DNA of 64,000 nucleotides. Origin: Cloacimonetes bacterium UBA5210. GTDB lineage: Bacteria > Cloacimonadota > Cloacimonadia > Cloacimonadales > Cloacimonadaceae. Position numbers and translations under genes: made by a program. Each line of letters opens with the position of its first letter. Within the stretch, counting starts at the first letter, position 1. Positions 60,431-64,000 of this stretch are shown here, piece by piece. The DNA is taken from assembly GCA_002412625.1 (NCBI GenBank), contig DHVK01000022.1:1-64000 (forward strand), given 5' to 3'. The notes below the pieces were generated by a model, which was not told the DNA's origin, ran no database searches, and saw only the letters and a program-made list of their open reading frames with translations.

Positions 60431-62315
60431 GCTGGAACAAATCCGGGATGCCTACAACATCGCTCGTGACCTATGTGATACCCGCATCATTGTTTGTGCC
60501 GGAACCGGTTGCATCGCCAATGGGGCATTGAAAGTGTTTGAAGCGCTGAAAAATGCGATCGCCCTCAGCGGTCTGGAAGTTACTGTTTCATTGAAATCCG
60601 AAGACCCCAAAGAGCATAAACATCATGATGTCTATATGATCGGCAGCGGATGCCAGGGCTTCTGCCAGGTTGGTCCGCTGGTGACCATCGAACCTGCCGG
60701 AATCCTGTATGGCCATGTGAAACCCGAAGACGCGGAAGAGATCGTGGCAAAGTCCATCTTGAACAACGAAGTAATCGAACGGCTTTTATATCACGATCCC
60801 GTTACCGGAACAGCCTACACCGGTCCCGGCGACATCCCCTTTTATACAAAACAACAACGCACCGGCTTAAAAGATTGCGGCAGAGTGGATCCCTCGAACA
60901 TCGCAGAATACATCGCTCATGGCGGCTACTTTGGCGCGCGTGATGCCTACACCAAGTTCAGCCCGGAAGAATTGTGCAAATACTTCCAGGATAGCGGACT
61001 GCGCGGACGTGGCGGTGGCGGATTTTCCACAGGCTTGAAGTGGAACTTCGCCCGCGTTGAAGAAAACGCAAAGAAGTATGTGGTCTGCAATGGTGACGAG
61101 GGTGACCCCGGAGCCTTCATGGATCGCAGTATTCTGGAAGGTAACCCCCACAGTGTGATCGAAGGCATGATGATCGCCGCCAAGGCTATCGGAGCAGATG
61201 AGGGCTATGTGTATGTGCGCATGGAATATCCTCTGGCTTGCTCCAGAATCCGGGAAGCCATCACGAAAGCAGAAGAATATGGCATCTTGGGCGACAACAT
61301 CTTTGGCACCGGCACCAGCTTCCGCATCCAGGTGATGGAAGGCGCAGGCGCATTTGTCTGCGGTGAAGAAACGGCGCTTTTGGCCTCCATCGAAGGTAAG
61401 CGCGGAATGCCGACCCCGAAGCCTCCGTTCCCCGCGCAGAAAGGGCTCTTTGGCAAACCCACCGTGATCAACAATGTGGAAACCCTGGCGCTCGTGCCGG
61501 TGGTCATGCAACAAGGTCCGGAAAACTATCGCAAAGTGGGAACCGCGAAATCCCCGGGGACCAAGACCTTTGCGTTGACCGGTCACGTGGCCAATACCGG
61601 GCTCATTGAAGTCCCCTTTGGCACCACCATTCGTAAGATCGTGTTCGAGATCGGCGGTGGAGTTTTGGACAAAGATGGCAAGATCAACAACGATGCCTTC
61701 AAGGCTGTACAGATTGGTGGTCCCAGCGGGGGCTGCCTGACCCGTGAACACCTGGACCTCCCGCTGGATTTCGATTCACTGGGCTCCATCGGTGCGATGG
61801 TAGGTTCCGGCGGAATGGTGGTGATGAATGACAGCACTTGCATGGTGGAAACCGCGCGCTATTTCATGACCTTCACCCAACACGAATCCTGCGGAAAATG
61901 CGTACCCTGCCGTGAAGGAACCCGACAGATGCTGGAGATATTGGAAGACATCACCTTGGGTGAAGCCACCGAAGAAAGCCTGGAACTGCTGAAAGAAGTG
62001 GGCGAAGTGGTGAAGATCACCTCCCTGTGTGGTCTGGGAAAATCCGCGCCGAGTCCTGTGCTTTCCACGATGCGTTACTTCAGGGATGAATATGACGCGC
62101 ATGTGAAGGCAAAGTATTGCCCCACGAAGACTTGTAAAGCACTCACACCCATCAGCATAGATCCGGAATTGTGCCGCGGTTGCACTCTCTGCAAACGGGT
62201 ATGCCCGGTTGGCGCCATCAGTGGCGAAGTGAAACAAGCGCATGTGATCGACCCCTTGGTCTGCATCAAATGCGGTGCCTGCATCTCCACCTGCAAATTC
62301 AAAGCCATCAGCTAA
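60423..62315 (+). CDS. hydB: NADH-dependent [FeFe]-hydrogenase subunit HydB (NuoF-like)
   Basis: This 630-residue flavoprotein has an N-terminal thioredoxin-like [2Fe-2S] domain (about 1-120), an FMN/NADH-binding NuoF core (GLRGRGGGGFSTGLKWNF, CNGDEGDPGAFMDRS), a SLBB domain, the C-G-K-C-VPC-REGTRQ [4Fe-4S] site and a C-terminal ferredoxin with two CxxCxxCxxxC clusters. The start is the Met at 60423, which has AGGAG upstream; a longer frame reaches back into hydC. It oxidises NADH and, with HydA and HydC, takes part in electron-bifurcating or confurcating H2 production. Confidence 0.95.
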   Translation: MPKLEQIRDAYNIARDLCDTRIIVCAGTGCIANGALKVFEALKNAIALSGLEVTVSLKSEDPKEHKHHDVYMIGSGCQGFCQVGPLVTIEPAGILYGHVKPEDAEEIVAKSILNNEVIERLLYHDPVTGTAYTGPGDIPFYTKQQRTGLKDCGRVDPSNIAEYIAHGGYFGARDAYTKFSPEELCKYFQDSGLRGRGGGGFSTGLKWNFARVEENAKKYVVCNGDEGDPGAFMDRSILEGNPHSVIEGMMIAAKAIGADEGYVYVRMEYPLACSRIREAITKAEEYGILGDNIFGTGTSFRIQVMEGAGAFVCGEETALLASIEGKRGMPTPKPPFPAQKGLFGKPTVINNVETLALVPVVMQQGPENYRKVGTAKSPGTKTFALTGHVANTGLIEVPFGTTIRKIVFEIGGGVLDKDGKINNDAFKAVQIGGPSGGCLTREHLDLPLDFDSLGSIGAMVGSGGMVVMNDSTCMVETARYFMTFTQHESCGKCVPCREGTRQMLEILEDITLGEATEESLELLKEVGEVVKITSLCGLGKSAPSPVLSTMRYFRDEYDAHVKAKYCPTKTCKALTPISIDPELCRGCTLCKRVCPVGAISGEVKQAHVIDPLVCIKCGACISTCKFKAIS

Positions 62316-62330
62316 TCAGGAGTATTACAA

Positions 62331-64000
62331 ATGGAAAAATACATCTATATAAACGATCGCCCGGTGCTTTGGGAAGACGAAACGAACATTCTGGATCTCA
62401 CCCGCAAAGCTCACATCGATATTCCCACTTTCTGCTATCACAGCGATTTGAGCCTGTATGGCGCTTGCCGCCTGTGTATGGTGGAAGTGGAAGGCAGAGG
62501 CCTGGTGACCTCCTGCTCCACAGCCCCCTTTGAAGGGATGAAAATCAAGACCCACACCGCCCAAATCCTCAAACTCCGCAAGACCATCGTGGAAATGCTG
62601 CTGGCCAACCACGATCAGGAATGCCCCAAATGCTCTCGTGCCAACGATTGCAAACTACGCGATGTCTCCAACCGCCTCGGCATCGACAAGGTCCGCTTCC
62701 GCAAAACCAGAGAGCCCAAACCGATGGACCTGGGTAGCGAATGCCTGGTGCGTGACCCCAATAAATGCGTGCTCTGCGGAGACTGTGTGCGCTTTTGCAG
62801 CGAGATTCAGGGAATTGGCGCGATCGACTTTGCCGCTCGCGGACAAAACGTGAACGTGGCAGCAGCCTATGGCAAGAGCCTGGCTCAGGTGGATTGCATC
62901 AATTGCGGACAGTGCGCGGCAGTGTGCCCCACCGGCGCAATCGTGGTCAGAAGCCACATCCCTCAAGCCTGGGAAGCCATTCATGATCCTCAAAAGACTG
63001 TGGTGGCGCAGGTCGCTCCGGCAGTACGCGTAGCGCTGGGCGAGATGTTTGGCCTGCCCGCCAGCGACCTTACCACCGGCAAGATGATCGCTGCGATGCG
63101 TATGATCGGCTTTGACCAGGTGTATGATACGGCTTTTGCCGCAGACCTCACCGTAATCGAAGAAGCAAACGAGTTTATCGCCCGCAAAGCTAATGGCGAA
63201 AAGCTGCCGATCTTTACCTCTTGCTGCCCTGCCTGGGTGAAGTATGCCGAGCAGAGCTATCCGAAGCTTTTGAACAACCTCTCCAGCTGCCGCTCACCGC
63301 AACAGATCTTTGGCGCTATCGCTAAAGAACGCTTGCCCAAGCAACTGAAAGTAGAACAGAAAGACCTCGTGGTGGTCTCCATCATGCCTTGCACGGCAAA
63401 GAAATATGAGTGCAAGCGTCCTGAGTTTATTCACGACGGCATAGCTGATGTGGATATCGCTCTCACCACCCAGGAACTTGGCAGAATGATCAAAGAAGCC
63501 GGCATAGATTTTGACTCTTTGGAGCCGGAATCCATGGATCTGCCGATGGGCTTTGCCACTGGCGCGGGAATGATCTTCGGCAATAGTGGTGGTGTCTCAG
63601 AAGCCGTTCTGCGCTATGCTGCCGATAAGTTCAACATTCCGGTTCAGGAAAACATCGTATTGCAGGAAGTGCGCGGCGAAAGCGGTTTGCGGGAAGCAAC
63701 CCTGGCAGACGGCAACCTGAAGATGGCGGTCGTTCACGGACTTAAGAACGCGCAGATCCTGTGCGACAAGATACTTGCCGGAGAAGCTGATTATGACATC
63801 GTGGAAGTAATGGCCTGCCCCGGTGGCTGCACCGGCGGTGCCGGACAGCCTATCGTGATGAACCATAGCAAACGCAAAGCCCGCACCACATCCTTGTATC
63901 ATGCGGACAAAACCATGCCCATGCACCGCGCGCAGGATAACCCCTTCATTGGTGAACTCTATGAAGCGCTCCTGGAAAAACCGAACAGCCACAAAGCTCA
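62331..64000 (+). CDS. hydA: [FeFe]-hydrogenase catalytic subunit HydA (3' end cut by the window)
   Basis: At least 556 residues are encoded, and no stop is reached by base 64000. The N-terminus is a [2Fe-2S] plant-type ferredoxin (about 1-80, CYHSDLSLYGACRLCMVEV), then a His-Cys [4Fe-4S] segment (HDQECPKCSRANDCKLRD), two ferredoxin-type [4Fe-4S] clusters (CVLCGDCVRFC, CINCGQCAAVCP), and the H-cluster domain. All three signatures are intact: TSCCPAW, MPCTAKKYE and MACPGGCTGGAGQ. CAGGAG precedes the ATG. With HydB and HydC it makes H2 from NADH plus reduced ferredoxin, a step used in fermentation and syntrophy. The usual length is a little under 600, so little is missing. Confidence 0.95.
   Translation, partial: MEKYIYINDRPVLWEDETNILDLTRKAHIDIPTFCYHSDLSLYGACRLCMVEVEGRGLVTSCSTAPFEGMKIKTHTAQILKLRKTIVEMLLANHDQECPKCSRANDCKLRDVSNRLGIDKVRFRKTREPKPMDLGSECLVRDPNKCVLCGDCVRFCSEIQGIGAIDFAARGQNVNVAAAYGKSLAQVDCINCGQCAAVCPTGAIVVRSHIPQAWEAIHDPQKTVVAQVAPAVRVALGEMFGLPASDLTTGKMIAAMRMIGFDQVYDTAFAADLTVIEEANEFIARKANGEKLPIFTSCCPAWVKYAEQSYPKLLNNLSSCRSPQQIFGAIAKERLPKQLKVEQKDLVVVSIMPCTAKKYECKRPEFIHDGIADVDIALTTQELGRMIKEAGIDFDSLEPESMDLPMGFATGAGMIFGNSGGVSEAVLRYAADKFNIPVQENIVLQEVRGESGLREATLADGNLKMAVVHGLKNAQILCDKILAGEADYDIVEVMACPGGCTGGAGQPIVMNHSKRKARTTSLYHADKTMPMHRAQDNPFIGELYEALLEKPNSHKA

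Noticed and set aside
1..64000. CRISPR array, integrase, transposase or prophage
   Set aside because: No regularly spaced identical repeats and no recombinase or phage structural gene were found. The accessory stretch at 1-3850 has no recognisable mobility gene inside the window.

Overview
The window most likely comes from a Gram-negative bacterium of the FCB group, and a member of Candidatus Cloacimonadota (WWE1) is my best guess. The reasons are a 2046-residue SprA-type outer-membrane translocon (type IX secretion), a bacterial V-type ATPase operon in the E-DUF2764-A-B-D-I-K order, an NADH-linked trimeric [FeFe]-hydrogenase beside Rex, peptidase families used by amino-acid fermenters (M55, U32), and roughly 50 percent GC. 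The phylum is inferred from gene content; no marker gene was searched.

Bases 1-3850 form an AT-richer accessory stretch, mostly on the minus strand. It holds two unrecognised proteins, a small frameshifted reading frame, and a three-gene module of toxin, XRE antitoxin and SecB-like chaperone. That module has the layout of a toxin-antitoxin-chaperone (TAC) system and has a 16-bp perfect palindrome directly upstream. This is the most interesting system in the window. A class-C beta-lactamase-fold hydrolase (minus) follows.

From 5.6 kb almost everything is on the plus strand. In order: a DUF2089 regulator with a DUF4097/SHOCT-like partner behind a promoter embedded in a perfect inverted repeat; tRNA-Pro(CGG); a heterodimeric ABC exporter; the V-ATPase operon (11.7-19.2 kb, ending in a clear terminator), whose K subunit carries the Na+-binding residue set; and a long, tightly overlapping run of housekeeping genes (19.5-34.0 kb: PgpH-like, YbeY, CorC-like, DUF3108-like, VanZ-like, MlaF-like, Gx transporter, PBP1A, glycosyltransferase, GlmU-like, RicT, RlmN, DeoC, a double ThyX). 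tRNA-Arg(CCG) abuts an ABC-F gene. RlpA, PsuG, DppA, CoaX and SprA follow (36.5-45.9 kb).

Next come a minus-strand secreted pseudo-caspase, then MscS, a methyltransferase, Rho, a U32 peptidase, a TPR/SPOR protein, MutS, a SurA/PpiD-like lipoprotein, TadA, tRNA-Ser(CGA) and an APH-fold kinase. The right edge is rex-hydC-hydB-hydA, with hydA cut by the window end. Together, the hydrogenase (NADH plus ferredoxin to H2, sensed by Rex) and a probably Na+-coupled V-ATPase suggest an anaerobic fermentative or syntrophic energy metabolism.

The long intergenic gaps (5.2-5.7, 11.3-11.7, 35.9-36.5, 45.9-46.35 and 58.6-59.2 kb) hold no convincing genes. They share at least three families of short dispersed repeats.
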